From Aerococcus urinaehominis (GTDB lineage Bacteria > Bacillota > Bacilli > Lactobacillales > Aerococcaceae): a stretch of DNA of 64,000 bases. The position numbers and the translations under genes are program-made. A model generated the notes under the pieces. That model did not search any database. It saw only the letters and a list, made by a program, of their open reading frames with translations, and was not told the DNA's origin. How positions within the stretch are numbered: position 1 is the stretch's first letter; every line of letters begins with the position of its first letter. Shown piece by piece: positions 45,001 to 52,242 of this stretch. The stretch covers positions 1,098,387 to 1,162,386 of the forward strand of contig NZ_CP014163.1 of NCBI RefSeq assembly GCF_001543245.1. The letters run 5' to 3'.

Positions 45001-45089
45001 TGGCGGCCTTAAAAGCACAAATTCCTGCGCAATTACAAGTCACAACCGGACCAGAGGGTAGCCGAGTAAGGACCCTTACCCCTAATTAA
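42018..45089 (+). CDS. sbcC: SbcC, Rad50-type ATPase subunit of SbcCD
   Basis: 1023 residues. N-terminal half ATPase with FGPYKGTVTIDF and Walker A SGPTGGGKTMIFDA. A very long coiled coil folds back at the zinc hook CPVCGSFDHP (near residue 512). The C-terminal half ATPase has DSLSGGESFKAALALALGLS, Walker B LLFIDEGFGSLD and D-loop. The coiled coil is unusually rich in Gln and Asp-Gln pairs. AAAAGGAGG sits inside the sbcD end. SbcC tethers DNA ends and controls SbcD nuclease activity in an ATP-dependent way. Confidence 0.95.
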   Translation: MKPISLSFTAFGPYKGTVTIDFADLYHHRVFLISGPTGGGKTMIFDAMVYALYGQASGSSRQTNELKSQYASDIDLCRVVFTFEVQGQAYTVERWPNQMGPGKKKPVVQVNAGVSLAPYEGDPKQVEAKIQSLVGLTYNQFRQIVLLPQGEFKKLLTAKTSDKMPIFRNIFATEDIAAFQESLGQRFKLVRREADQAHQDLSQAQDHLLALFDDQAQDQLKNIFDQEASDQALAWLAQAQQDLSKQRQDLNQAIKLRQLAQDRHRDILNLFSDQDDLAKRQARLAADQAAVTDQREAYQNYQASQPAYQAYQAFQRDQQALARQNQAWQHLQQDQEKYDQDKKAYQAEQDRQQAALATLASDQDKLTQLGQDIEAGRRYQDLLAQGQASKQKLSGQLATSQSLKDQLAQQTDHLASHQQQLNQLESQLIDMEALYRDKDQLSHRDHHLSQVKDRLASYQSLLAGRDQANHSYQGQRQAYDQASQKLKELRLDYYDNLAGYLAQDLEAAQPCPVCGSFDHPKPALLTSQTVSQSELDQAEKRLQKEKSTLDQLSFQLSQYNQDLDQLLVEMAWQDLDLDQISNDLAQQLAQQNQAWQVWEDQVASYHQQEQQLKSLRSACQNDQAQLNQLKDQLSQQTHESARIQAQLEAIDQQLASYDQNKDWHNLDQWQKNYQELSQRIQAHQELAKRLENWQHQLDQEGVRLASRYELIEDQRDQAKQASQASYQLYQDQLAQLAWSEDQLLTLHQADCDWQDLGQQLKELDQTAYALAEQAKHLDKKFSQLAVDQDRASYQQKAAELAAEADRQSEALTRLIGQDQALTRAIKSWQISDTNYHQLSGDYSLLASLNRVANGEGRDKKITFETYILTLYFEKVLAIANLTLKQLTQGRYRFIRQKELRGRGYQGLDVEVIDYFTGQSRSVDSLSGGESFKAALALALGLSEVMQAVSGGRAVQLLFIDEGFGSLDQESLQQALDCLIDLQQSSGRLIGIISHVAALKAQIPAQLQVTTGPEGSRVRTLTPN

Positions 45090-45158
45090 AATCAGTCTCT
45101 AGGCCCATGACGGTTGAAAAAAAAAGCTTGATAATAGTCTTACAAGGAGGCGACTATT

Positions 45159-46517
45159 GTGCAAGAAAATTACCGCCAAAGAATTTTAGGACTAGTTGAA
45201 TCCGGCAGCCTGAATCAGGCTGAAGCAGATATTCTACTAGCAAATTACCAAGATCAAGTTAATCATGCGAATAATCAAACTGACACGAGCCAAGCGAAAT
45301 CTGAGACTGGTCAGACTAGAGGGCAGTCCAAGCAAGGGTTAGCGGCCCGTTACCAACAGTTGTTGAACCAACGACGTGCTAAACAAGACCAGCTAAACAG
45401 CCTAACCGAAGACTTTCAGGATTATGCTCGTGAGCAATTGGCAGCAGATATTAGCCTTTTAGACCAGCAAATTGCCCAGCTAGCCCAGGACTTGGGTTAT
45501 GTGGACCAAGTAGATGGCCATGGCCAAGACCAAGTTGAGCAAGGACAGACGCAAACAGCTTCCCACAAAGATGGATATCAGAGTGGAGAGCAACCTGGTA
45601 CAGATTGGCGGCAAATGCTGGCAGATGGCCTGGTGACCCTGCGAGACAATGTTCAAAAGACGATTGATTTTGAAAAGACACGCCTAGGTGTCCCCATTCC
45701 TAAATTAATTTCCCACCAATATGACCAGGAGATTATCTATCCTGGGGACCAGGTTAAGATTATCCGGGCCAATGTCGGTAAAGGAAGCATAAAAATAAAT
45801 CGTCATAACCAAGACCAAGTGATTGTTCATGCTTGGGGGAAAATGATTGGTGATTACGCAGAGGAGACAGCTGGGGCTGCTTTCCGTAATCGTAGTCAGC
45901 TTAGCTTGGATGACCAAATTTTAACCATTAGTGGCGATGCTAAGGCGATGAGTATGAACTTAACAATTAGTCTGCCTAACCACTATTTTGACTTAATTGA
46001 TTTATCTATTTGGTCTGGTCCGATTTCGGTTGACCAAGTTGAAGTTGGCGATTTTCAGGTAAAGGCTATTGATGGAGAGATTAGTCTAACTGATATCCAA
46101 GCAAAATTTATTGACATTGACCAAAAACACGGTAGCCAAAACCTAGACCAGGTGGTTGGTCAGACCCAGGTACTCAAGACGCTATCGGGAGATATCCGCC
46201 TAGTCGGTGGTGTACGATCCCTAAAAATGTCGACAATTAATGGCAGCCTGCGTGCTAGCTTAGTTAATGATGATTTAGGCGATATCGCTATGACCAGTAA
46301 AAATGGCCAGGTCAAGCTTAATCTACCCGACCACTTACCGGTTCAAGGTCAGGCCCAAATAAAGAGTGGCCAGTTGCGATTTTACAAAGATGATTTTATC
46401 AGTCAGCTGCTTAGCCAGGATAGTTTCAATAAGCGAGTTAGTTTCAGTCGTAAGGGGCAAGGAGACCTTGTAAATGTTGACTTAGAAACCTTGGCTGGCG
46501 ACATCTGGATTAAATAG
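45159..46517 (+). CDS. yvlB: DUF4097 beta-strand repeat protein, YvlB-like
   Basis: 452 residues from a GTG with AAGGAGG 8 bases upstream. The first ~45 residues form a short helical motif (ILGLVESGSLNQAEADILL) found at the start of SHOCT/YvlB-type proteins. Then a Gln-rich linker and coiled coil (50-140), and from about 190 a beta-helix-like DUF4097 domain with repeated LSGDIRL, INGSLRASL, KNGQVKLNL and ETLAGDIWI turns. There is no signal peptide or membrane segment. It is followed by pspC-like and holin-like genes, as in the Bacillus yvlABCD envelope-stress operon. Molecular function unknown; a role in cell-envelope stress is inferred from relatives. Confidence 0.8.
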   Translation: MQENYRQRILGLVESGSLNQAEADILLANYQDQVNHANNQTDTSQAKSETGQTRGQSKQGLAARYQQLLNQRRAKQDQLNSLTEDFQDYAREQLAADISLLDQQIAQLAQDLGYVDQVDGHGQDQVEQGQTQTASHKDGYQSGEQPGTDWRQMLADGLVTLRDNVQKTIDFEKTRLGVPIPKLISHQYDQEIIYPGDQVKIIRANVGKGSIKINRHNQDQVIVHAWGKMIGDYAEETAGAAFRNRSQLSLDDQILTISGDAKAMSMNLTISLPNHYFDLIDLSIWSGPISVDQVEVGDFQVKAIDGEISLTDIQAKFIDIDQKHGSQNLDQVVGQTQVLKTLSGDIRLVGGVRSLKMSTINGSLRASLVNDDLGDIAMTSKNGQVKLNLPDHLPVQGQAQIKSGQLRFYKDDFISQLLSQDSFNKRVSFSRKGQGDLVNVDLETLAGDIWIK

Positions 46518-46531
46518 AAAGAGGGATGTAG

Positions 46532-46831
46532 ATGAAAGAAAAATTGTATCGATCAGCCTATAACAAAAAAATTGCTGGGGTGTGCGGTGGTATTGCCGAA
46601 TACCTAGGTATTGATGCCGGCTTAGTGCGCTTTATTGCAGTTATTTTACTGCTTTTCGGTCGCACTTTAACCCTTGTTGTTTATGCCTTTTTAGCCTGGC
46701 AATTACCGGTAGATAGTAAGCGTCCCTACGACAGGGTAGATGACCACCGGAAAAAGAATGGCCGGCGCATCTATCAGGCTCGTCCCGCCGATGATGATCC
46801 CCAAAATGATGACCAATGGAGTGACTTTTAA
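46532..46831 (+). CDS. yvlC: PspC-domain membrane protein, YvlC-like
   Basis: 99 residues. PspC domain in the first 60 residues (LYRSAYNKKIAGVCGGIAEYLGIDAGLVRFIAVILLLFG) with one or two membrane segments, then a charged hydrophilic tail rich in Asp and Arg. PspC proteins sense or relay envelope stress in the phage-shock response. AAAGAGGGATG precedes the ATG, and the stop codon overlaps the next gene by one base. Confidence 0.88.
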   Translation: MKEKLYRSAYNKKIAGVCGGIAEYLGIDAGLVRFIAVILLLFGRTLTLVVYAFLAWQLPVDSKRPYDRVDDHRKKNGRRIYQARPADDDPQNDDQWSDF

Positions 46832-47178
46832 TGACCTTTATCCTAAAAATCCTGATTGATGCCTTGGGACTATTTTTATTAGCTATGTTGCTAGCACCCG
46901 ATGTTTATATTGCTAGTTTTGGGACAGCTGTATTAGTTGCAGTTGTCTTAGCTTTTGTTAATCAATTTATTCGCCCAATTGCTAAAATCCTATCTTTTCC
47001 TTTGAATTTACTGAGCCTAGGCCTATTTTCTTGGGTGGTCAATGGTTTTATGCTAGTGATAACGTCCTGGTTTTTTGCCAGTGGTTTCAATTTTACTAGC
47101 TTTGGCTATGCTATTTTAATGGCGATGCTCTTTTCAATCTATCACTGGTTTGTAGACCGCGTGCTTGGACATAGATAG
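46831..47178 (+). CDS. yvlD: Phage-holin-4-family-like membrane protein, YvlD-like
   Basis: 115 residues, four hydrophobic segments covering most of the chain (LIDALGLFLLAMLLAPDVYI, AVLVAVVLAFVNQFI, PLNLLSLGLFSWVVNGFMLVI, YAILMAMLFSIYHWFV). Despite the family name it is a housekeeping membrane protein, not a prophage gene. Start codon overlaps the PspC gene stop (TAATG), so it is coupled. Position before hprK matches Bacillus yvlD. Function unknown, probably envelope integrity. Confidence 0.85.
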   Translation: MTFILKILIDALGLFLLAMLLAPDVYIASFGTAVLVAVVLAFVNQFIRPIAKILSFPLNLLSLGLFSWVVNGFMLVITSWFFASGFNFTSFGYAILMAMLFSIYHWFVDRVLGHR

Positions 47179-47216
47179 TTATTAAGGCCATAAATTAAGA
47201 TAAATATACGCTTCAA

Positions 47217-47260
47217 CCCCTAAAATTTAGTCTATCAGGCTAGCTTTTAGGGGTATTTAT
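47217..47260 (+). terminator. Hairpin between yvlD and hprK
   Basis: CCCCTAAAA (47217-47225) pairs with TTTTAGGGG (47245-47253) around a 19-base loop that can form its own small stem (AGCTAGCC-like). The following sequence is TATTTATATT, so termination strength is moderate. A perfect AAGGAGGTG at 47269-47277 follows but leads to no gene. Confidence 0.55.
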
Positions 47261-47375
47261 ATTAATTAAGGAGGTGTCAGGTATTTTTAGCTTTATCTAG
47301 CCATGCCCCCATGTTTAACCCATCCTGCTTTTATGCTAAAATGATGGAGAATAAGCATAGAGAGTGAGCAAAAAA

Positions 47376-48311
47376 ATGCAGAATGTGACTGTTAGCGATC
47401 TGGTAACAGATTTAGAACTTAAGGTCATCAGTGGTGAAGAATTCTTAAATCGACCCATTACCACTAGTGACATCCAGCGGCCGGGCTTAGAATTAACCGG
47501 TTATTTTAACTATTATCCGGCTGAACGGGTCCAACTCTTTGGCCGGACTGAATACACTTATATGAACAAGATGACTAGTGATGAGCGTTTGCTGATTATG
47601 CGGCGCATGTCACGTGAAGAAACCCCTTGTTTTATTTTTTCTCGTCATTTCCAACCCGAGTATGAGGTTATTCAGGCAGCAGGCGAAAACCAAATTCCGG
47701 TCTTATCAGGAAGAGAAGCAACCACCCAGTTATCTTCGTCTCTAACTAACTATCTTCAGGCTCGTCTGGCTGAGCGTGAATCGGTCCACGGGGTGTTTGT
47801 TGAGGTCTACGGTTTAGGTATTTTGCTGACTGGTTCTTCTGGTGTTGGGAAGTCCGAAACAGCCCTAGAGTTAATTCGTAATGGCCACCGTTTGGTGGCG
47901 GATGACCGCGTTGATCTATTCCAAAGGGATGAGAACACCCTGATGGGCGAAGCACCAGCTATCCTTCAAAATATGATGGAGATTCGGGGGCTAGGTATTA
48001 TTGATGTGATGAATCTTTATGGTGCTGGGGCGGTACGTCAGAGACAACAATTACATATGATTATTGATCTCAAGCGTTGGGAGCCTGGTGAAAAATTTGA
48101 CCGCCTAGGGAATGAACCGGAAATGGTTGACATTTTAGGTGTTCGCGTCAACAAAATTACGCTACCGGTACAGATGGGCCGGAATATTTCGAATATTGTT
48201 GAGGTAGCAGCTATGAACTTTAGGGCGCGGAGCATGGGCTTCGATGCGGCTAAGGCCTTTGAACAGCGGCTTAGTGATTTGATTGCTCAAAATAGCGGAG
48301 GAGATAGATGA
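47376..48311 (+). CDS. hprK: HprK, HPr kinase/phosphorylase
   Basis: 311 residues from ATG 47376; a GTG at 47364 is possible but lacks a well-placed ribosome-binding site. HprK phosphorylates HPr on Ser46 with ATP and removes the phosphate again, controlling catabolite repression through CcpA. The C-terminal catalytic domain has Walker A GSSGVGKSE, catalytic region NGHRLVADDRVDL, signature MEIRGLGIIDV and the K3 loop KITLPVQMGRN. It overlaps lgt by 4 bases. An extended -10-like TGCTAAAAT lies at about 47333-47341. Confidence 0.96.
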   Translation: MQNVTVSDLVTDLELKVISGEEFLNRPITTSDIQRPGLELTGYFNYYPAERVQLFGRTEYTYMNKMTSDERLLIMRRMSREETPCFIFSRHFQPEYEVIQAAGENQIPVLSGREATTQLSSSLTNYLQARLAERESVHGVFVEVYGLGILLTGSSGVGKSETALELIRNGHRLVADDRVDLFQRDENTLMGEAPAILQNMMEIRGLGIIDVMNLYGAGAVRQRQQLHMIIDLKRWEPGEKFDRLGNEPEMVDILGVRVNKITLPVQMGRNISNIVEVAAMNFRARSMGFDAAKAFEQRLSDLIAQNSGGDR

Positions 48312-49138
48312 CAGCTATGCTTACAAGTATGACGATTAATCCGGTAGCTTTTGATATTTTTGGTTGGCCTATTTATTGGTATGGTTTAATTATTGGCCTT
48401 GGCATGTTTATTGGTATTAGTTTGGGGTGTCGGGAATTTAAGTCCAAGCGCTTCAATGAAGACTTTATTTTAAATATGTTAATGTGGGCAATTCCTATCG
48501 GTTTTATCGGAGCCCGCCTTTATTATGTTATTTTTGAATGGGACTATTACCGCCATAATCTCAGTGAAATTGTGCAAATTTGGAACGGTGGGATTGCTAT
48601 ATATGGTGGGATTATTGCTGCTGTGTTAACAATTTATTGGTATTGTCGCCGTCAGGGTATACTCTTTTTATTTATTCTAGATGTGATGGCCCCTTATCTG
48701 CTACTAGTTCAGGCTATCGGTCGTTGGGGTAATTTTGTTAATCAAGAGGCTCATGGGGGTCCGGTATCAGTAGCGTTTTTACGGGAGACCCTTCACCTAC
48801 CTGAATTTATTGTACAAGGGATGTATATAGATGGTACTTACTACCACCCCACTTTTCTTTATGAATCAATTTGGAATTTTGTGGGTTTTGCTGTCCTTAG
48901 TTATTTACGTTCTAAACCGCACCTGCTTAAGGAAGGCGCAACAACGGCTCTTTACTGTATTTGGTACGGTTGTGGCCGATTCTTTATTGAAGGTATGCGG
49001 ACCGATAGTTTAATGCTAGGACCTGTTAGGGTATCGCAAATTCTGTCTTTAATTCTAGTCTTGGCTGGTATTATTGGTTTTATTTATCTACAAAGAGATA
49101 AGTACCGGATATACTACAGCGAAATTAGAGGTTTTTAA
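48308..49138 (+). CDS. lgt: Lgt, prolipoprotein diacylglyceryl transferase
   Basis: 276 residues with about seven membrane segments. It transfers diacylglycerol from phosphatidylglycerol to the lipobox cysteine of prelipoproteins such as the PstS in this window. The signature GRWGNFVNQEAHGGP, the YGLIIGLGMFIGISLG start and the YESIWNFVGF motif are intact. The start ATG overlaps the hprK stop (ATGA). The hprK-lgt pairing is widespread in Firmicutes. Confidence 0.96.
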   Translation: MTAMLTSMTINPVAFDIFGWPIYWYGLIIGLGMFIGISLGCREFKSKRFNEDFILNMLMWAIPIGFIGARLYYVIFEWDYYRHNLSEIVQIWNGGIAIYGGIIAAVLTIYWYCRRQGILFLFILDVMAPYLLLVQAIGRWGNFVNQEAHGGPVSVAFLRETLHLPEFIVQGMYIDGTYYHPTFLYESIWNFVGFAVLSYLRSKPHLLKEGATTALYCIWYGCGRFFIEGMRTDSLMLGPVRVSQILSLILVLAGIIGFIYLQRDKYRIYYSEIRGF

Positions 49139-49157
49139 ATTAGATAAAGGAGCATCT

Positions 49158-50222
49158 ATGTCTAAGCGTGTAAGTATTCTAGGAGCTGGATCTTGGGGCA
49201 CAGCCCTAGCCAGTGTATTAGCTAAAAACAAGCAGGAGGTTTTGCTCTGGTCTAGAGACCAAGGCCAAATTGAGCGCATCCGAGCCACAGGTAAAAATGC
49301 TGACTATCTAGCTGACTATGTTTTACCAGCTAATATTCAATTAAGTGCGGATTTGGCTGCCGCCGTGGATTTTGCTGATATTATCTGTTTTGTAGTGCCG
49401 ACAAAAGCTATTAGAACTTTAGCTAGTCAGGTAGCCAATCTGTTGAAGGACCGAACTAGTGACCGTTCTGTGCCAGTAATTATGCATGCTAGCAAAGGCT
49501 TGGAGCAAGGTAGCCATCTGCGTATCAGTCAGGTTCTAGCTGATAGTTTAGCCGGCCTTGATTATCGTGGTGTGGTGGTCCTTTCGGGTCCTAGTCATGC
49601 TGAAGAAGTGGTTAGGGAGGATATTACTGCGATTACAGCGGCTAGTCAGGATGATGAAGCTGCGCGTTTGATTCAGACTTTATTTTCTAACGATTTCTTC
49701 CGTGTTTACACGAATACCGATGTGATTGGTGTGGAACTAGGTGGCGCCCTCAAAAATATTATTGCTTTGGGGGCGGGAGCCTTAGTTGGTCTCGGTTACG
49801 GGGATAATGCCAAGGCAGCGCTGGTAACTAGGGGGCTGGCTGAAATTTCTCGTTTAGGCGTAGCCATGGGAGCCGACCCGCTAACATTTGCTGGACTATC
49901 GGGTGTGGGAGATTTAGTGGTTACAGCAACCAGCCCCCATTCCCGTAATTGGCAGGCCGGTCGGGCGATTGCCCAAGGTCAAGCTGTTAAAGAAGTTGAG
50001 GGTGGTTCTAGAATGGTCGTTGAAGGGATTTCTACGGCAATTGCCGCTAATGAATTGGCGGCTGAATTAGAGATTGATATGCCCATTACCCAAGCTATCT
50101 ATGATGTGGTTTACTTAGAAAAACCTATCCGCCAGGTGATAAATAACTTGATGCGCCGCAAGGGTAAGGGTGAGGTATCCATGGCTAGTCAACTTGCTGA
50201 TGCTAGCCGCGAAAATAATTAA
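49158..50222 (+). CDS. gpsA: GpsA, glycerol-3-phosphate dehydrogenase [NAD(P)+]
   Basis: 354 residues from ATG 49158 (AAAGGAG 8 bases upstream; earlier in-frame codons lie inside lgt). It reduces dihydroxyacetone phosphate to sn-glycerol-3-phosphate for phospholipid synthesis. N-terminal Rossmann motif [31 protein letters not shown], catalytic Lys in [15 protein letters not shown], and [17 protein letters not shown]. It lies in the hprK-lgt-gpsA-galU-trxB run with short gaps, so it is likely co-transcribed. Confidence 0.96.
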   Translation: MSKRVSILGAGSWGTALASVLAKNKQEVLLWSRDQGQIERIRATGKNADYLADYVLPANIQLSADLAAAVDFADIICFVVPTKAIRTLASQVANLLKDRTSDRSVPVIMHASKGLEQGSHLRISQVLADSLAGLDYRGVVVLSGPSHAEEVVREDITAITAASQDDEAARLIQTLFSNDFFRVYTNTDVIGVELGGALKNIIALGAGALVGLGYGDNAKAALVTRGLAEISRLGVAMGADPLTFAGLSGVGDLVVTATSPHSRNWQAGRAIAQGQAVKEVEGGSRMVVEGISTAIAANELAAELEIDMPITQAIYDVVYLEKPIRQVINNLMRRKGKGEVSMASQLADASRENN

Positions 50223-50232
50223 GGAGACTGTC

Positions 50233-51105
50233 ATGACAAAAGTAAGAAAAGCCATTATACCAGCAGCGGGTTTAGGGACCCGCTTTTTACCAGCTACTAA
50301 GGCCATGGCCAAAGAAATGCTACCGATTGTGGATCGCCCAACTATTCAATTTATTGTTGAAGAGGCGCTTAAATCAGGGATTGAAGATATCTTGATAATT
50401 ACGGGTAAAAGTAAGCGGCCGATTGAAGATTATTTTGATTCTAATATTGAATTAGAGCACCTGCTAAAGCGGCGTGGTGATATTGAGAAATTAGAGTTAG
50501 TCCAAGAGACAGTCGGTCTTAACTTGTATTTTAAACGCCAAGCTTATCCACGGGGGTTAGGGGATGCTGTCTTGCAAGCCAAAGCCTTTGTAGGTAATGA
50601 GCCTTTTGTGGTAATGTTGGGGGACGACTTGATGGTAGACCAAGAACCTTTAACTAAGCAGCTAATCGGTGCCTATGAGGAAACGCATGCGTCAGCTATT
50701 GCTGTTATGCCAGTACCCCACCAGGACACCGATAAGTATGGTGTGATAGACCCAGAGGGCGAATATCGACCAGGCCTCTATAATGTGCGCCGATTTGTTG
50801 AAAAACCGAATCCAGACCAGGCCCCATCTAACTTAGCAATTATTGGTCGCTATCTCTTAACACCGGAAATTTTCAATTTGCTGGAGGACCAGGAACCTGG
50901 GGCTGGCAATGAAATTCAATTGACTGATGCCATTGACCGCTTAAATAAAACACAGCGGGTCTTTGCTTTAGAGTTTACCGGCCAGCGTTACGATGTCGGG
51001 GACAAACTAGGTTATATGAAAACCATTGTCGAGTATGGTCTGACTAAGCATCCAATTAAGGAAGACTTGGCCGACTACTTATTGAGTTTAGAGGATAGCC
51101 TTTAG
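50233..51105 (+). CDS. galU: GalU, UTP-glucose-1-phosphate uridylyltransferase
   Basis: 290 residues from ATG 50233 with AAGGAG 6 bases upstream. It makes UDP-glucose from UTP and glucose-1-phosphate, the donor for glycolipids, teichoic acid decoration and exopolysaccharide. Nucleotide-binding start [41 protein letters not shown], and GDDLMVD for metal binding are present. It works directly after pgcA (downstream), which supplies glucose-1-phosphate. Confidence 0.97.
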   Translation: MTKVRKAIIPAAGLGTRFLPATKAMAKEMLPIVDRPTIQFIVEEALKSGIEDILIITGKSKRPIEDYFDSNIELEHLLKRRGDIEKLELVQETVGLNLYFKRQAYPRGLGDAVLQAKAFVGNEPFVVMLGDDLMVDQEPLTKQLIGAYEETHASAIAVMPVPHQDTDKYGVIDPEGEYRPGLYNVRRFVEKPNPDQAPSNLAIIGRYLLTPEIFNLLEDQEPGAGNEIQLTDAIDRLNKTQRVFALEFTGQRYDVGDKLGYMKTIVEYGLTKHPIKEDLADYLLSLEDSL

Positions 51106-51125
51106 GCTAAGAAGGAGGAGTATTA

Positions 51126-52073
51126 GTGACTGAAGCAGAAAAACAATATGATGTCATCGTAATTGGTGCCGGACCTGCAGGTATGACGGCTGCCCTGTAT
51201 GCTTCTCGGGCTAATTTGAATGTATTGATGCTAGAGCGGGGTGTACCCGGTGGTGAGCTGATTAATACCGCTGAAATTGAAAATTATCCTGGCTTTAAGC
51301 ATATTTCTGGACCGGACTTAGCTAATAATATGTACGAGTCAGCAATGCAATTTGGTGTGTCATATGCTTACGGCCAGGTTAAAAACTTTATCCCGGCTGA
51401 TCAAGCTGGTGGTGACCACCAAGTCATCACTGAAAGTGACCAGGTCTACCAAGCCAAGGCCGTTATTATCGCGACGGGATCGGTTCATCGTAACTTGGAT
51501 GTTCCTGGAGAAGAAAAATATAATGGCCGGGGTGTTAGCTACTGTGCTGTTTGTGATGGGGCTTTTTTCCAAGATAAAAATTTAAAAGTAGTCGGTGGTG
51601 GCGATTCAGCAGTTGAAGAAGGCACCTTCCTCACCCAGTACGCGGACACGGTCAATATTGTTCACCGCCGGGACCAATTGCGGGCGCAAAAAATCTTGCA
51701 GGATCGTGCCTTTGCTAACGACAAGGTGTCCTTTAACTGGAACCAGGTGGTTAAGGAAATTAAAGGAGATGACCTGACAGTAACGGGTGTGGTTTTAGAA
51801 GATACACAAACTGGTGAACAACACGAAGAGCCTGCTGACGGTGTTTTCATTTATGTTGGTCTCTTGCCTAATACGGAGCCCTTCCGAGACCTGGGGATTA
51901 CTGATGAAGAAGGCTGGATTATTACTGATGAGAATATGCATACCAAGATTCCTGGTGTATTTGCTGTCGGCGATGTCCGCCAGAAAAAATTACGTCAGGT
52001 ATCCACAGCCGTTGGTGACGGTGGTGCCGGTGGCCAAGAGGCTTACCATTATTTAGAAAGCTTAAAGGATTAG
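51126..52073 (+). CDS. trxB: TrxB, thioredoxin reductase
   Basis: 315 residues from a GTG with AAGGAGGAG upstream. FAD motif IGAGPAGMTAALYASRA, redox-active CAVC in SYCAVCDGAFF, NADPH-binding GGGDSAVEEGTFL and the C-terminal FAVGDVRQKKLRQVSTAVGDG are all intact. The flavoenzyme transfers electrons from NADPH to thioredoxin. It ends the hprK-trxB run and is followed by a terminator. The same gene order occurs in Bacillus and other lactic acid bacteria near yvcJ-yvcK. Confidence 0.97.
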   Translation: MTEAEKQYDVIVIGAGPAGMTAALYASRANLNVLMLERGVPGGELINTAEIENYPGFKHISGPDLANNMYESAMQFGVSYAYGQVKNFIPADQAGGDHQVITESDQVYQAKAVIIATGSVHRNLDVPGEEKYNGRGVSYCAVCDGAFFQDKNLKVVGGGDSAVEEGTFLTQYADTVNIVHRRDQLRAQKILQDRAFANDKVSFNWNQVVKEIKGDDLTVTGVVLEDTQTGEQHEEPADGVFIYVGLLPNTEPFRDLGITDEEGWIITDENMHTKIPGVFAVGDVRQKKLRQVSTAVGDGGAGGQEAYHYLESLKD

Positions 52074-52107
52074 CTGGTGGACCAGCTTATACCCCCAGCG
52101 AGATTTC

Positions 52108-52135
52108 AAGCTAGGACATTTGTCCTAGCTTTTTA
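52108..52135 (+). terminator. Rho-independent terminator of trxB
   Basis: AAGCTAGGACA (52108-52118), loop TT, TGTCCTAGCTT plus a T-rich tail: an 11-bp perfect stem. Confidence 0.9.
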
Positions 52136-52165
52136 TTTTTTAGGGAAGGCAAAAGAGAGGACGTA

Positions 52166-52188
52166 TGCTATAATGAAAGCGTGAACAT
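52166..52188 (+). promoter_or_regulatory. Extended -10 promoter of pgcA overlapped by a cre-like site
   Basis: TGC-TATAAT (52166-52174) is an extended -10 element; the -35 region is poor. ATGAAAGCGTGAACAT at 52173-52188 matches the CcpA site WTGNNARCGNWWWCAW at all but one position and overlaps the -10 box, a location where CcpA binding would repress. Confidence 0.6.
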
Positions 52189-52242
52189 CGTTCGCTAGAG
52201 ATATAAAAAAGCTAAAAGAGACTTAATAAAGGAGTGTTTAAT

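Noticed and set aside
46831-47178. Prophage remnant, because of the phage holin family name.
   Set aside because: YvlD-type proteins are chromosomal housekeeping genes next to hprK; no other phage genes are near.
47311-47367. An 18-codon frame ending at the possible GTG start of hprK.
   Set aside because: No ribosome-binding site in front of its ATG and no sign of conservation; chance frame.
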